From JAUWVG01 sp964633715 (GTDB taxonomy: Bacteria; Acidobacteriota; Aminicenantia; Aminicenantales; Aminicenantaceae), in assembly GCA_964633715.1 (NCBI GenBank), contig CAZWHQ010000006.1, positions 51,799 to 115,798 of the forward strand: DNA of 64,000 bases. Reading direction: 5' to 3'. This document shows, piece by piece, positions 32,112 to 41,169 of this stretch (the stretch's first letter is position 1; every line of letters begins with the position of its first letter). The notes below the pieces were generated by a model, which worked only from the letters and a program-made list of their open reading frames with translations, did not search any database and had not been told where the DNA came from. Made by a program: the position numbers and the translations under genes.

Positions 32112-33755
32112 CTATTCTATCAGGCCTAATTTCCTGATGATATCGTCATGTCCTGTCATCTCCCAGCGGATGAGGGAGGCGGGGATAACACCGCGCGTAA
32201 AGTAGTCATCGAAAAAGTCCTTGAGCACAAAACTGTCGCCCAGTTGGATAGCCTTATCGGCGATCAGTCGCTCCAGCTGGATCTTGCCGTAGACATAACT
32301 TGTTCCATATCCCGGCTGACGTAAATAGAGGCCGATATCTCCCCAGATGGTGCGTCCATCCGGTTTGACCCAGCCGCGGGGCGTGTTTTTGACAGCAAAA
32401 TCGACGGCCTCTTGAACAGTCCAGTCCCTGCTGTGCACCATAAGGTCGCCGAGTGCCCGTGCAGCTCGAAAAGCGAGAAGAATCCAAGTCAACTCCTTTG
32501 CCCGAGGGACCTCATCGAGTAGTCCGGCTTGAAGCATGGTTTCCTCATATCCTGTAGCCAGTCCCTCGGCCCGGCTGTCCCAGATGTTATAGAGAAGCGG
32601 TACTCCGCGGATAGGGTGGTCATTGAATATTTCCCTCTGTTTTTCCAGCCAGTGTATCATGTGGGGTCTAAGGGCCAGGTAGTGATGGTATTCAACCCGA
32701 GTGAAAAAACTCTGCCGCTCCGGTGGTGTGTAAGAGTTCACTTCGGTATTTAGAGCCATATAGTCAGGAACAGTAAATATTTCTTTATCCCGTTGAAAAT
32801 CCATAAACTCGTCGACCGCCTTTTTAAGGCGAGCACGAAGCTCCTCGACCGATTGGGCCGGTTCAAGCAACGGCAGATGGCGGTTTCTTAATTCCTCCAG
32901 CTTCAAGGCGGTCCAGGAACGTTCGAGCTCCCTACGGCAGATGTCCACCTGTTCCTGCCAGGTAAAGGGAACAAGATGGACATGTTTCATGTACCAGTTG
33001 AAGTTAACCACTCCAATCCCATCCTCTGTTGGCTCCATGGAGGTCTGTTCGTCTTCGAGCCAATTTTTAAATCCCGTTACCGCTTCCTTTGCTGAATCGG
33101 TCAAAGAGACAAGGTCAGGATTATCACTTGCGAGACGTACTGACAAAGACGAAAGGGCTGCTATTTCCCCCTCTTTTTTCCTGATGCCAAAAAACCAGAG
33201 GTCCTTTCCTTTTTCTGTGAGATTCGTTTTTGCCTGAGCCAGGATCTTTGGAATGGCTGCGAGTTTAATCCGGAATTCCTCCTTCTGTTCCCCTTCCAGA
33301 GGGAAACTGTATTCGGGCAGATAGAGGACATTGTAGATCTCCGGTGCTTCACGGGCGGGCACATCTGGCTCATAGGTCGTTATCACGGCATAAAAAGCAG
33401 GATCCCTTTTCCAGGGGTGGAGTATCTCGTGATCGAAATCCAGTCCCATAATCTCAGCCTTGAGGACCTCTAAATCCACCTTCTGTGGGATTGTCCAGTT
33501 GGAGGTATCGATAAGCTCCAGTCTTTCCCAGAACTCATCCAGCCGGGCATACTGCTCAGCCATGGCTTCTTCGGTGTAATCTGGAACTCCTTCGAATATT
33601 CTCGGTTTTTGATATTCCCTAAATTCCTGAAAAAGTTCGATGAGGTCCTGATAGTCGGTCGAATAGGCTGCCGTGTCCATGTCTGTTCCTCCGGGACCGC
33701 ATGAAACTATCACACACAGACAGACACATAATCCTAAAATAGTTTTTAATCTCAT
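32112..33755 (-). CDS. DUF885-family lipoprotein (peptidase-like)
   Basis: A 547-residue lipoprotein (signal peptide with the VIVSCGPG lipobox, Cys at residue 19). The middle and end match DUF885: RAEGLATGYEETMLQAGLLD in place of the usual EGWALYAE block and YLRQPGYGTSYVYGKIQLER. Where metal-binding members have HExxPGHH, this one reads RVEYHHYLALRPH, so the first His of the HExxH-type motif is missing. It may be inactive or use another arrangement. It is probably secreted and outer-membrane bound, next to an S41 peptidase in the same direction. Confidence 0.78.
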   Translation of the reverse strand: MRLKTILGLCVCLCVIVSCGPGGTDMDTAAYSTDYQDLIELFQEFREYQKPRIFEGVPDYTEEAMAEQYARLDEFWERLELIDTSNWTIPQKVDLEVLKAEIMGLDFDHEILHPWKRDPAFYAVITTYEPDVPAREAPEIYNVLYLPEYSFPLEGEQKEEFRIKLAAIPKILAQAKTNLTEKGKDLWFFGIRKKEGEIAALSSLSVRLASDNPDLVSLTDSAKEAVTGFKNWLEDEQTSMEPTEDGIGVVNFNWYMKHVHLVPFTWQEQVDICRRELERSWTALKLEELRNRHLPLLEPAQSVEELRARLKKAVDEFMDFQRDKEIFTVPDYMALNTEVNSYTPPERQSFFTRVEYHHYLALRPHMIHWLEKQREIFNDHPIRGVPLLYNIWDSRAEGLATGYEETMLQAGLLDEVPRAKELTWILLAFRAARALGDLMVHSRDWTVQEAVDFAVKNTPRGWVKPDGRTIWGDIGLYLRQPGYGTSYVYGKIQLERLIADKAIQLGDSFVLKDFFDDYFTRGVIPASLIRWEMTGHDDIIRKLGLIE

Positions 33756-33857
33756 GATCTTTTTCTCCCTTATAACAATAGTAATCCCTCGCTCTAGAAT
33801 ATACTATTGAGATAAAATTTCAATAACGGATGCTCCGAAGAGAGGAGCTAAAGATTT

Positions 33858-34916
33858 TTATTTTTTAATAATGGGGAATTCAGGCAGCTCCGCTCTTTTC
33901 TTCATCGCCCCCGAGTTGATCAGTTCGATGGCCAGTTCCAGCGGTTTATCCCGGCCGTTGTCGATGTCTTCCTGGCGGTTGATTTGGCGCAGGTCGGGAG
34001 GAATGCCGATGCCCTCCCAACTGAAACCGTTTTGATCGACAAAAAGTGTGTAGGAGACAGAAAAATTCCAACCGTTGGGAAGGCGGGCGCCGTGCTGGTC
34101 GGCCTGACATCCCGAAGTCGTTTCTCCCACCAATGTGACATGGGGAAGTGTCCTCATAGCCATAGCGAAATTATCGGCCGCACTGACTGAATAACGGTGA
34201 ATGAGGAGAATAATCGGTTTTGTAAACTGTATTGGGCCATTTGGTTCTGTATAAAAATATCTTGGAGGTAAAAAATCGTCATGGTTGGGACCTCTGCGGA
34301 TCTGGGTGGTCATATAGAGTCTTTTTTTATCTGCAAACCGATCGGCGATGGCCTTACCCACCATGTCGTTTCCTCCTCCGTTATAGCGGACATCGATAAT
34401 AAGGCCTTTGCAGTCTTTAAATTTATCCACGATCTCATCGACCACGTTTGCGCTCTCTTTGATTCCGCCAAATCCTGAAAAGTGGAAATAGCCTATGGAT
34501 TCATCCACAAGGCCGAAGAGAAACCGTCCATTCAACCGTTCTTCGAACTTGTTTTTCAGAAACTTTTCCCTCACAAGGTCTCGGGAAAATCCCTCCCTTT
34601 TAATCTCCTGGAGGATACCGGCGCCGAAGGACTTGATAGGGGAGCGAAGACGGACATGATTGTCGTTGAGATGCCCGAGCATCTGGGCCATTATATCGAA
34701 CAATTCTTCGTCCGTTGTTTCGGGTGTGACTTTGGGCCGGTAGACTTTGTAGAGCAAGTTCCAATCCACACGTTTGGGGAGAAAAATGCCGTACTCTTTA
34801 TCCAGAGTTTGCCACAGGTGTTCAAAGTTTTTTTCAGGATCACTCGATTCCTGGGTTCCTGTACACGTAACACACAGAATAAAAAGGGCGATAAGCAAAC
34901 CACTTGTTTTCTTCAT
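33858..34916 (-). CDS. S41-family C-terminal-processing-type peptidase, lipoprotein
   Basis: A 352-residue secreted serine peptidase. Signal peptide with VTCTG lipobox-like end; the S41 core shows LIIDVRYNGGGNDMVGKAIA and the nucleophile Ser245 in HRYSVSAADNFAMAMRTLP, followed by GETTSGC and WNFSVSYTLFVDQNGFSWEG. There is no PDZ domain. In this family the Ser/Lys dyad cleaves C-terminal peptides. The start at 34916 follows GAGGAG; an upstream in-frame ATG at 34940 lacks one. It lies 102 bases upstream of the DUF885 gene in the same direction and may be co-transcribed with it. Confidence 0.87.
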   Translation of the reverse strand: MKKTSGLLIALFILCVTCTGTQESSDPEKNFEHLWQTLDKEYGIFLPKRVDWNLLYKVYRPKVTPETTDEELFDIMAQMLGHLNDNHVRLRSPIKSFGAGILQEIKREGFSRDLVREKFLKNKFEERLNGRFLFGLVDESIGYFHFSGFGGIKESANVVDEIVDKFKDCKGLIIDVRYNGGGNDMVGKAIADRFADKKRLYMTTQIRRGPNHDDFLPPRYFYTEPNGPIQFTKPIILLIHRYSVSAADNFAMAMRTLPHVTLVGETTSGCQADQHGARLPNGWNFSVSYTLFVDQNGFSWEGIGIPPDLRQINRQEDIDNGRDKPLELAIELINSGAMKKRAELPEFPIIKK

Positions 34917-34926
34917 TGTTGACTCC

Positions 34927-35334
34927 TCAAGATGTTTCACATGAATAGCATCTCTTTGTATGTACGCAAATAATGCCCGAACAGTTTGGACATGTGTACT
35001 TCTTTTTCTGTTCTTGAAGAAATTTTTTCATCCCCTTCTTCTTGATGTATTTAAGGTTTTCTATCGTGCTGTAATCGAATCTGCGGCGGTATTTTGTGTC
35101 CAGTCTCTGTATATGTATGCAGGGAAAATCAGAGCATTCATGACAATAAGTCACTTCTTTTTTTAAGAGTTTTTCACAGTATTTTTTAATATGGGCGCAG
35201 CTTTTGTTTGAGGGTATGCATCCGATACATTTCATCTTTCTTTTGTTCCCACTCATAGTGTATCCGAAAAAAGCGACACAGATGCCGCAGTTCATGCCGC
35301 AGGGTGCGATAAGTTCTTCTGAAAAGGTTTTCAT
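34927..35334 (-). CDS. DUF3795 cysteine-rich zinc-binding protein
   Basis: A 135-residue protein with 14 cysteines in the DUF3795 arrangement: APCGMNCGICVAFFGY, CIGCIPSNKSCAHIKKYCEK, CHECSDFPCIHIQRLD. The C-terminus adds CPNCSGIICVHTKRCYSCE, an extra zinc ribbon seen in the longer members. These proteins are small metal-binding proteins of unknown function. It ends 10 bases before the S41 peptidase start, so it may lead that operon. Confidence 0.85.
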   Translation of the reverse strand: MKTFSEELIAPCGMNCGICVAFFGYTMSGNKRKMKCIGCIPSNKSCAHIKKYCEKLLKKEVTYCHECSDFPCIHIQRLDTKYRRRFDYSTIENLKYIKKKGMKKFLQEQKKKYTCPNCSGIICVHTKRCYSCETS

Positions 35335-35425
35335 TTTAGTAACTCCGAGTAATTATATACAAAAAAATACTTTACTTGCAGTAAGGGTCTTTGGAGATCA
35401 TTTTCCAGGTGGTTTTATCAAGAAT

Positions 35426-35614
35426 TCATCGCCAGTTTTCGACCAACAGAATATCCATCCCGGATAAATCCTGCTGAGTGTAAGTGAGAAAACGGAAGTC
35501 GGGTGAAATGGAGAAAAATTGGTGAGCCTTGGATTGGAGGGGAGTTGCACATTCTTTGCAGAACTTAGAATCCTCGGGATTGCTGGTCTGACATTTTGGG
35601 CATGTTGTGCTCAC
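35426..35614 (-). pseudogene. Kinase relic: zinc ribbon fused to the last propeller strands
   Basis: From a GTG behind GGAGGG this reads a kinase-type zinc ribbon (TTCPKCQTSNPEDSKFCKEC) and, about seven residues later, the end of a PD40 propeller (FSISPDFRFLTYTQQDLSGM, then DILLVENWR and stop). Kinase and membrane parts are missing. It looks like an in-frame deletion of a propeller-type kinase gene that kept its promoter, start and stop. A 62-residue mini-protein could still be made. Confidence 0.75.
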
Positions 35615-35639
35615 TATCCCTCCTTCCCAATATGGCAAT

Positions 35640-35668
35640 AGAATATAAATTCGAATAGGATGTGTCAA
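35640..35668 (-). promoter_or_regulatory. Kinase-type promoter upstream of the kinase relic
   Basis: Minus strand: TTGACA, 17 bases ending AAATTTA, TATTCT, the same design as for the five intact kinases. Confidence 0.7.
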
Positions 35669-35758
35669 ACCTATGAAAGCATTAACACAATTGTTTTTGC
35701 TGCTTTGAGTGTGATATGTTTCTTTATGGATATCAGTAGACTGAAAAGGAGATTTGAA

Positions 35759-36139
35759 ATGACAAAACGATTACAGATTTATAAGTGTGAAATCTGTGGA
35801 AATATTGTTGAGGTTCTGCATGAAGGTGCAGGAGAACTTGTGTGCTGTGGTCAACCCATGAATCTGCAGGAAGAGAAGACAGAAGAGCAGGGGAAGGAAA
35901 AACATTTGCCTGTGATAGAAAGAACAGAGAAAGGGATAAAGGTTAAGGTCGGTGAGGTCACTCATCCAATGGAAGAAAATCATTATATCGAATGGATAGA
36001 AGTTCTTGCAGATGGCAGGGTTTTCAAGAAGTTTCTCAATCCCGACGATTCTCCGGAAGCAGAATTTTTGATCACATCTGAAAAAGTCGAGGCAAGAGAA
36101 TACTGCAGTATCCACGGTCTTTGGAAAAGTAATATTTAG
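35759..36139 (+). CDS. dfx: Desulfoferrodoxin (superoxide reductase, two-iron type)
   Basis: A 126-residue protein with the N-terminal desulforedoxin-type iron site (YKCEICGNIVEVLHEGAGEL, then CCGQPM; four Cys) and the C-terminal neelaredoxin site: His residues in THPMEENHYIEWIEV and the CSIHGLW motif, which holds the Cys and His ligands of the catalytic iron. It reduces superoxide to peroxide without making oxygen and is typical of anaerobes. AAAGGAGA precedes the ATG at 35759. It points to an anaerobic or microaerophilic lifestyle. Confidence 0.93.
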   Translation: MTKRLQIYKCEICGNIVEVLHEGAGELVCCGQPMNLQEEKTEEQGKEKHLPVIERTEKGIKVKVGEVTHPMEENHYIEWIEVLADGRVFKKFLNPDDSPEAEFLITSEKVEAREYCSIHGLWKSNI

Positions 36140-36225
36140 TGGTAATCTAGGAATTTCATAATCAGAATAAATGCGATAGTGATCGATTAAACACTTACAA
36201 CAATACTACACAAGCGGTTAGGGAC

Positions 36226-37890
36226 TCATGAAATCATGTCCCAGGTTGTCTGCCCATACAGCTTCATCGCAGCGAAAACGATTCCCAAAACGATGACCAA
36301 AGCGACCGGAACGGCGTAGGGAATTAATGTCAATCCATAGTGAATTCCACCTATAGATGCGGGGAGTAAGAAAAGAAGTACACCTGTCATGCCTCTTTGG
36401 CTTTCAGCCGCTGAGCTCGCTTTCTTGGAGAAGGGAAGGTCCTTTCTGACCATAAATCCGATCACCAGGCTGGCGAGGATCATATTCAAAAAAGCGAGAA
36501 CGATATCATCGAGAACGTGAGAACCCCAAACCAAAAAGACAAATATGGACAGCGGAATAAAGATTGAAAAGCCGTACTTGACAACCATGGCCTTTAGGCC
36601 GCCCTTCTGGATATCTCCGGGTGAGGCGAAAGGGAACGAATAATAAACCCATGCCGCCTCGTGTTGGTCGGAAAATTTTTGCTGAAGAATAACGATAGGG
36701 ACCACGATGCAGCTGATATAGAGAAATATAAGATATTTTCCTGTCTGGGGAAGATTTTGGATGTTCTGGAGGATATCTCCCTCTCTGTAGAGACTCAAGA
36801 TAAATGCGATGATCAGCATGTATCCGAAGGTGGGATAGGTTCTGAGCTTGAATTTTCTGTCTCGGGAGGACAGCTTCCAGGATAGTTGAAAAACGGCTCG
36901 TTCTGATGGACTTTTTGTGAAAATCCGGGAGAGAAAAGTATTGAATTTCCCCTTGCTTTGAGCTGTGATAACGTCTGTGTCTTTTTTGCTGCCGGAGGAC
37001 TCCATCTGTGAGAGAGCCCGGCTGAAGCCTGGAGCGAGATACTTGACAACCACAAATACACTCAATATGGGAATGAGAAATGCTGTTAAAGTCATTGTAA
37101 TGTTTGCAGAGCTGAAATTCCCGTTGACTGCCATGTCGATGGGCGCAGCCGCCCATGCGGGAGGGATGAAGTAAGTCCACCAGCGGATGGGCAGGGAGAA
37201 TCCCCGTATGGCGTCCATTTCCATAAGCCTCGGCAGAAGCTGGTAGCTGCCCATGGCAAAAGCGGCCATAAATATCTGAAAATAGAGAATGATGTCGCGG
37301 AAATGATCTTCCGTCGAGATCTTCATAAGAAACAGGTAAAAAACATTGGCCAAAAAAACGACAAAGAGGACGGCAAAAAACAAGGCGACAATAAAAATGA
37401 CTGTGAATAGAGGGCCGAATTTGATTGTGCCGATAATTATAGATGCCGTGGTCAGAGCAAGGGTTATCATCAGGATATAGATAACGATGTGTGTGATCCT
37501 GGCTGTGGCCATTGTGCGGCTGTCGATAGGACGCGGCATCAGGATGGCATTGTCCGTCGTATCGAGCAGGACGGAGGTAAAATCGGAGATCAGGGCCACA
37601 GCTGTCATGACCATAACCATGGAAAAAACAAAGACCATGGAGGTAAAAACGGACTGGATGCCCAGAAGCATGGCCCCGAGAAAAATCCCCATAAGCGCAT
37701 AGATGATTGTGACACGCAGCATGGAGTTGGACATCTCTTTTTTGCCGCGTCTCTGGACGATGGATTTTTCCTGCCGGTTGTCTACGGTGAGTTTGACCCA
37801 GAGAAGAGCCCTGAATTTTTCATAATCCACACCCAGCCAACGAAAAAACCATTTGAAGAAATCAAGAATTTTGAGGATATTATCGGTCAT
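36226..37890 (-). CDS. ABC exporter membrane subunit
   Basis: A 554-residue protein with about 12 predicted membrane segments and large cytoplasmic loops, matching the putative ABC-exporter permease type (ABC-2 superfamily, related to YthQ/EcsB-like subunits). Landmarks are VALISDFTSVLLDTTDNAIL followed by MPRPIDSRTM, a motif seen in this family before the third helix pair. Its start overlaps the end of the ATPase gene by four bases. The pair forms a complete exporter of unknown substrate. Confidence 0.82.
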   Translation of the reverse strand: MTDNILKILDFFKWFFRWLGVDYEKFRALLWVKLTVDNRQEKSIVQRRGKKEMSNSMLRVTIIYALMGIFLGAMLLGIQSVFTSMVFVFSMVMVMTAVALISDFTSVLLDTTDNAILMPRPIDSRTMATARITHIVIYILMITLALTTASIIIGTIKFGPLFTVIFIVALFFAVLFVVFLANVFYLFLMKISTEDHFRDIILYFQIFMAAFAMGSYQLLPRLMEMDAIRGFSLPIRWWTYFIPPAWAAAPIDMAVNGNFSSANITMTLTAFLIPILSVFVVVKYLAPGFSRALSQMESSGSKKDTDVITAQSKGKFNTFLSRIFTKSPSERAVFQLSWKLSSRDRKFKLRTYPTFGYMLIIAFILSLYREGDILQNIQNLPQTGKYLIFLYISCIVVPIVILQQKFSDQHEAAWVYYSFPFASPGDIQKGGLKAMVVKYGFSIFIPLSIFVFLVWGSHVLDDIVLAFLNMILASLVIGFMVRKDLPFSKKASSAAESQRGMTGVLLFLLPASIGGIHYGLTLIPYAVPVALVIVLGIVFAAMKLYGQTTWDMIS

Positions 37891-38684
37891 TTGTCTGTCT
37901 TTTGGTGAAAGGTTGAAATGAATTCACTGGCCTTTTGAGCGTGTCCCGTGCTGCCGGTTAGTTGAGAGAAGATCCGTTCAAGGGATTTCCCTTTGTTCAT
38001 GTCCTGCAGTTCATCGAATGAGCCGTTGGCGATGATGGTGCCTTTGTCGATGATGATAATCCGGTGGCATATGCGCTCGACCACATCCATGACATGCGAG
38101 CAGTAGAATATGGTCTTCCCCTCTGCCGCCAGTTGAGCAAGGATCTCCTTGATCACCATGGCCGCGTTGGCATCGAGACCGGCCAGAGGTTCATCCAGAA
38201 AGAGGATGTCGGGATCATGGATCAAACCCGCTGTAACGAGCACTTTTTGCTTCATGCCTTTGGAGAAGGAGTTCATCCTTACGTTTAAATGGTTTTCAAG
38301 CCCGAAGAGTTTGAGCATCTTTTGAGTTCGGGAAAGAATTGCTTCATGAGGAATCTCGTAGATCTGCCCGATAAACCTGAGATATTCTAAGGGGGTCAGA
38401 GTGTCGTATAAAGCTGCGGTTTCAGGGACATACCCAATTCTCTTCTTTACCTCAACCGGATTTTCTGCCACATTGTTTCCGAAAACAGTCACGTCCCCTT
38501 CGAAATCAGGCAGCATGCCGATGAGGATTTTTACCGTTGTGGTTTTGCCGGCTCCGTTGGGTCCGATGTAGCCTATGATCTGTCCGGGATAGATGTCGAC
38601 ATCGATGCCGCAGAGCACATCTGTCTTTCCATCATAGCTTTTTTTAAGGTTTTTGATCGTGATAATCGGCTGCTTTGTGTCCAT
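37887..38684 (-). CDS. ABC transporter ATP-binding protein
   Basis: A 265-residue ATPase with Walker A GPNGAGKTT (41-49), Q-loop near YVPETAALYDTLTPLEYLRF, signature SFSKGMKQK, Walker B ILFLDEPLAGLDANA and the H-loop His in IFYCSHVMDVVER. The signature S-K-G variant is common in the ABC-2/CcmA-like exporters. It is the first gene of the two-gene operon with the membrane subunit at 36226. Confidence 0.93.
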   Translation of the reverse strand: MDTKQPIITIKNLKKSYDGKTDVLCGIDVDIYPGQIIGYIGPNGAGKTTTVKILIGMLPDFEGDVTVFGNNVAENPVEVKKRIGYVPETAALYDTLTPLEYLRFIGQIYEIPHEAILSRTQKMLKLFGLENHLNVRMNSFSKGMKQKVLVTAGLIHDPDILFLDEPLAGLDANAAMVIKEILAQLAAEGKTIFYCSHVMDVVERICHRIIIIDKGTIIANGSFDELQDMNKGKSLERIFSQLTGSTGHAQKASEFISTFHQKTDK

Positions 38685-38858
38685 GATTCCGCCTTTTGAG
38701 TCCTTATCGATAAATACGTATTATACTCTACTTATATTCAACTGTGGAATAGAAAAACTCAAATAAACACGGGGATTTCAGTCGTGGAAATTCCCAAATC
38801 GAAAAAGACTTTGGTTGTATTTTGGAAAAACGAGATAAAAAAAGAGGAAGGATGTGGC

Positions 38859-39221
38859 TTATTCTTTCAAAGTGTCTAGAGCCACTCTTTTTGGGTCCTT
38901 TGGATCGTATTTAATCTTTAAAACAGCCCCCGGCTGGATCTGTGGAATTTGAAGAATCGAAATGAGAGCCTTTGTCTCCGCCTGATACGGCTCCATCCCT
39001 TCTGCATGGACTTCAAGAAGAAATCCGACAACGGGATTATCATTCACTCTGGTACCGGTCTCCCAGATCTTTAATACAGTTGCCCTAGCAGGAAGGCCGT
39101 TAGCCCGGATTTCGGCTGCGACATTTTCTCCGGTAAATGAATCCACCATCACGGTTACGCAGCTGAGAGAGGACAAACAGATCACCACAACGAGAGAAAA
39201 GGCCTTTTTTTTAAACAACAT
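38859..39221 (-). CDS. Small lipoprotein with DUF3592-like beta domain
   Basis: A 120-residue lipoprotein: signal peptide ending in SLSCVTV, then a compact beta domain (GLPARATVLKIWETGTRVND, NPVVGFLLEVHAEGMEPYQA, then IQPGAVLKIKYDPKDPKRVA). The TGxxxNxxP and YDPxxPxxVAL motifs resemble the DUF3592 repeat. An in-frame ATG at 39263 is less likely because the one at 39221 starts the signal peptide. Function unknown. Confidence 0.65.
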   Translation of the reverse strand: MLFKKKAFSLVVVICLSSLSCVTVMVDSFTGENVAAEIRANGLPARATVLKIWETGTRVNDNPVVGFLLEVHAEGMEPYQAETKALISILQIPQIQPGAVLKIKYDPKDPKRVALDTLKE

Positions 39222-39432
39222 TATCTCGTCCTCACGATTGTTTGCTCTAAATATTGTATACACTTATGTACGGCCAGAATCAAGATCGAAATCGCGATTT
39301 GAACGGGATTGTGGAGCTTTTAAATAATCCACACAATGAATTTATTTTGGAGGAGTTAGAATGCCTCGTTGAGAAAAAGTTGTTCGGCACTTACTAATAT
39401 TCCATTCGATGGCCGGAGCGGCCGCATAGCCA

Positions 39433-40983
39433 TCAGCGTCCGCGGGCCGATTGGATAAAAGCCGCCAGGTCCTTCTTGAGAGCGGCATGCGCCGATGGAC
39501 GGATATACATCATGTGCCCGCCCTCGTAGTAGCCGAAGGATACCCGGTCGGTGATCTGTTTGTCGAAAGCCAGGTGCGTCATGCTGAACTCGATGCCGCC
39601 CAGCATCGTGGCCATGTCGTAGTAGCCGCAAATCACGAACACCTTCAGGAAGGGATTCCTGGCCATCGTCGAGCGCAGCGCTTCGGTCATGTCCATGTAT
39701 CTGTTCTGTACGTAGGTCCATGGCCGCACGTTGCCCCGCGGCAGATAGTGGAGGTCGGATTCCCATTCCAGTGTGTTCTTCACATAGTTGCGGAAACCCG
39801 CGACGTAGGGCCCGGCCAGTGCAGTATTCGACGGATCGAACTCCTGGCGTTCGCCAGCCGCATCGGCATCGAGAGCCGTGAATCGGCTGTCAAGACGGCC
39901 GACAACCAGCCGCTGGTCGCGCAGCAATTCCTTGCGGAAGCGAGCCGCGTCGACTCGCAGGTTCGCCTGGAGGATGAATTTGGACGAGAGGCCCGTGTAG
40001 CGCGCGAGTTTCTCGGCCATCGCACTCCGTTCGGCCTCACTGAGCGTGTGACCTCTGGTCAGTGCCGGAATGTACTCACCAAAGGCAAAAGTGCGCGCTT
40101 CGTCGACGACCTGGGCGATCGTTTTCTGCTGCAGATCGGGCGGCAGTTTTTTATGGTACCATGCCGTTGCGGAGAAGGTTGGAATCTGGATGGCCCAGGC
40201 GATGTCGTTGTTTGGAGCGGGCTGAAGTGTCTGGTAGGTCAGGAGCGCCGAGAGCAAGCAGACACCGTTCAATTCGATGCTGTGGCGCGACTGGAGTTCC
40301 TCCGCCAAACCCGCGCTGCGGATCGAGCCGTAGCTTTCGCCGATCAGGAACTTCGGAGACGGGTAGCGATCGTAAATCCGCAAGTACTCGGCGATAAACT
40401 CTCCGAAGGCGCGGATGTCTCCCTCCTGCCCGTGAAACCGGCTATTGTCCGTGCCCGGTGTCACACGGCTGTAGCCGGTGTCGATTGCGTCTACGAAGAC
40501 TAAATCCGTAACATCCAGGAGTGAGTTCGGATTGTCGACAAAATCGTAGGGAGGCGTCGGCTGGAAGCCCTCATCGGCCATTTTTGCGATCTTCGGGCCG
40601 AACGATCCCATGTGTAGCCAGATGGTCGCGGATCCGGGCCCGCCGTTATAGAGGAACGCGACGGGGCGTGTCTTGACGTCCTCACCATCCTTTGTGTAAG
40701 CCACGAAAAACATCCGGGCCGAAACATTCCCGTCATCCAGACGGATCGGAACCGTACCCGCCGTGGCCGTGTACTTGATCTCCTGCCCATTAAGGTTCAT
40801 GATATGTGAGGTCTGCGAGGTCTTTTCCTCGTTGGGCCCAGCATATTCCTGTCTTGCTGTCTGCTGCTGTGCGGCCCGCTTTGCCTCCTGGGGGGCTCCA
40901 GAACGCTGCTGCTGCGCAGCTGTCCAGGGGACCATCAAAACAACAATCAAGATGATCGTGAAAAGAATGGAACGTATACGCAT
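39433..40983 (-). CDS. S10-family serine carboxypeptidase, secreted
   Basis: A 516-residue secreted peptidase. Signal peptide to about residue 23 (AAQ), then a low-complexity Gln/Ala linker and the S10 fold: LYNGGPGSATIWLHMGSFGP (oxyanion region), nucleophile Ser217 in LIGESYGS, Asp in FVICGYYDMATML and His in YYEGGHMMY. GGAGG five bases before the ATG at 40983 fixes the start. The gene is clearly GC-richer than its neighbours, suggesting recent acquisition (inference). Upstream lies a kinase-tail fragment. Confidence 0.9.
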   Translation of the reverse strand: MRIRSILFTIILIVVLMVPWTAAQQQRSGAPQEAKRAAQQQTARQEYAGPNEEKTSQTSHIMNLNGQEIKYTATAGTVPIRLDDGNVSARMFFVAYTKDGEDVKTRPVAFLYNGGPGSATIWLHMGSFGPKIAKMADEGFQPTPPYDFVDNPNSLLDVTDLVFVDAIDTGYSRVTPGTDNSRFHGQEGDIRAFGEFIAEYLRIYDRYPSPKFLIGESYGSIRSAGLAEELQSRHSIELNGVCLLSALLTYQTLQPAPNNDIAWAIQIPTFSATAWYHKKLPPDLQQKTIAQVVDEARTFAFGEYIPALTRGHTLSEAERSAMAEKLARYTGLSSKFILQANLRVDAARFRKELLRDQRLVVGRLDSRFTALDADAAGERQEFDPSNTALAGPYVAGFRNYVKNTLEWESDLHYLPRGNVRPWTYVQNRYMDMTEALRSTMARNPFLKVFVICGYYDMATMLGGIEFSMTHLAFDKQITDRVSFGYYEGGHMMYIRPSAHAALKKDLAAFIQSARGR

Positions 40984-41033
40984 CGTTACCTCCTCTAATT
41001 GCCATAACGTATAAAACTCTTCCAATCCTGTCA

Positions 41034-41102
41034 ACCGCCGATCCCGGCCTCCCTGAAGTTGATGATGCGAAAAAGAGGCTGGTTGAGTTGAAGAGCCATT
41101 GA
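41034..41102 (+). pseudogene. Kinase C-terminal tail fragment followed by a hairpin-type sequence
   Basis: The plus strand reads ADPGLPEVDDAKKRLVELKS, then H and TGA. One base after the stop CAATATGTCC begins, with a weak inverse copy ACGACATTTT at about 41131, resembling the start of the perfect hairpin at 42979. Confidence 0.82.
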
Positions 41103-41169
41103 ACAATATGTCCCCAAATATCTACAATTGACGACATTTTCCTTGGTAAACTGAAATCCTAAATATTAT

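Noticed and set aside
39266..39397. 43-codon open frame (MYGQNQDRNR ... LFGTY)
   Set aside because: Plausible composition, but no ribosome site, promoter or partner; could be a fragment, so not annotated.
39451..40503. 350-codon open frame on the plus strand
   Set aside because: Antisense to the S10 peptidase; long only because the region is GC-rich.
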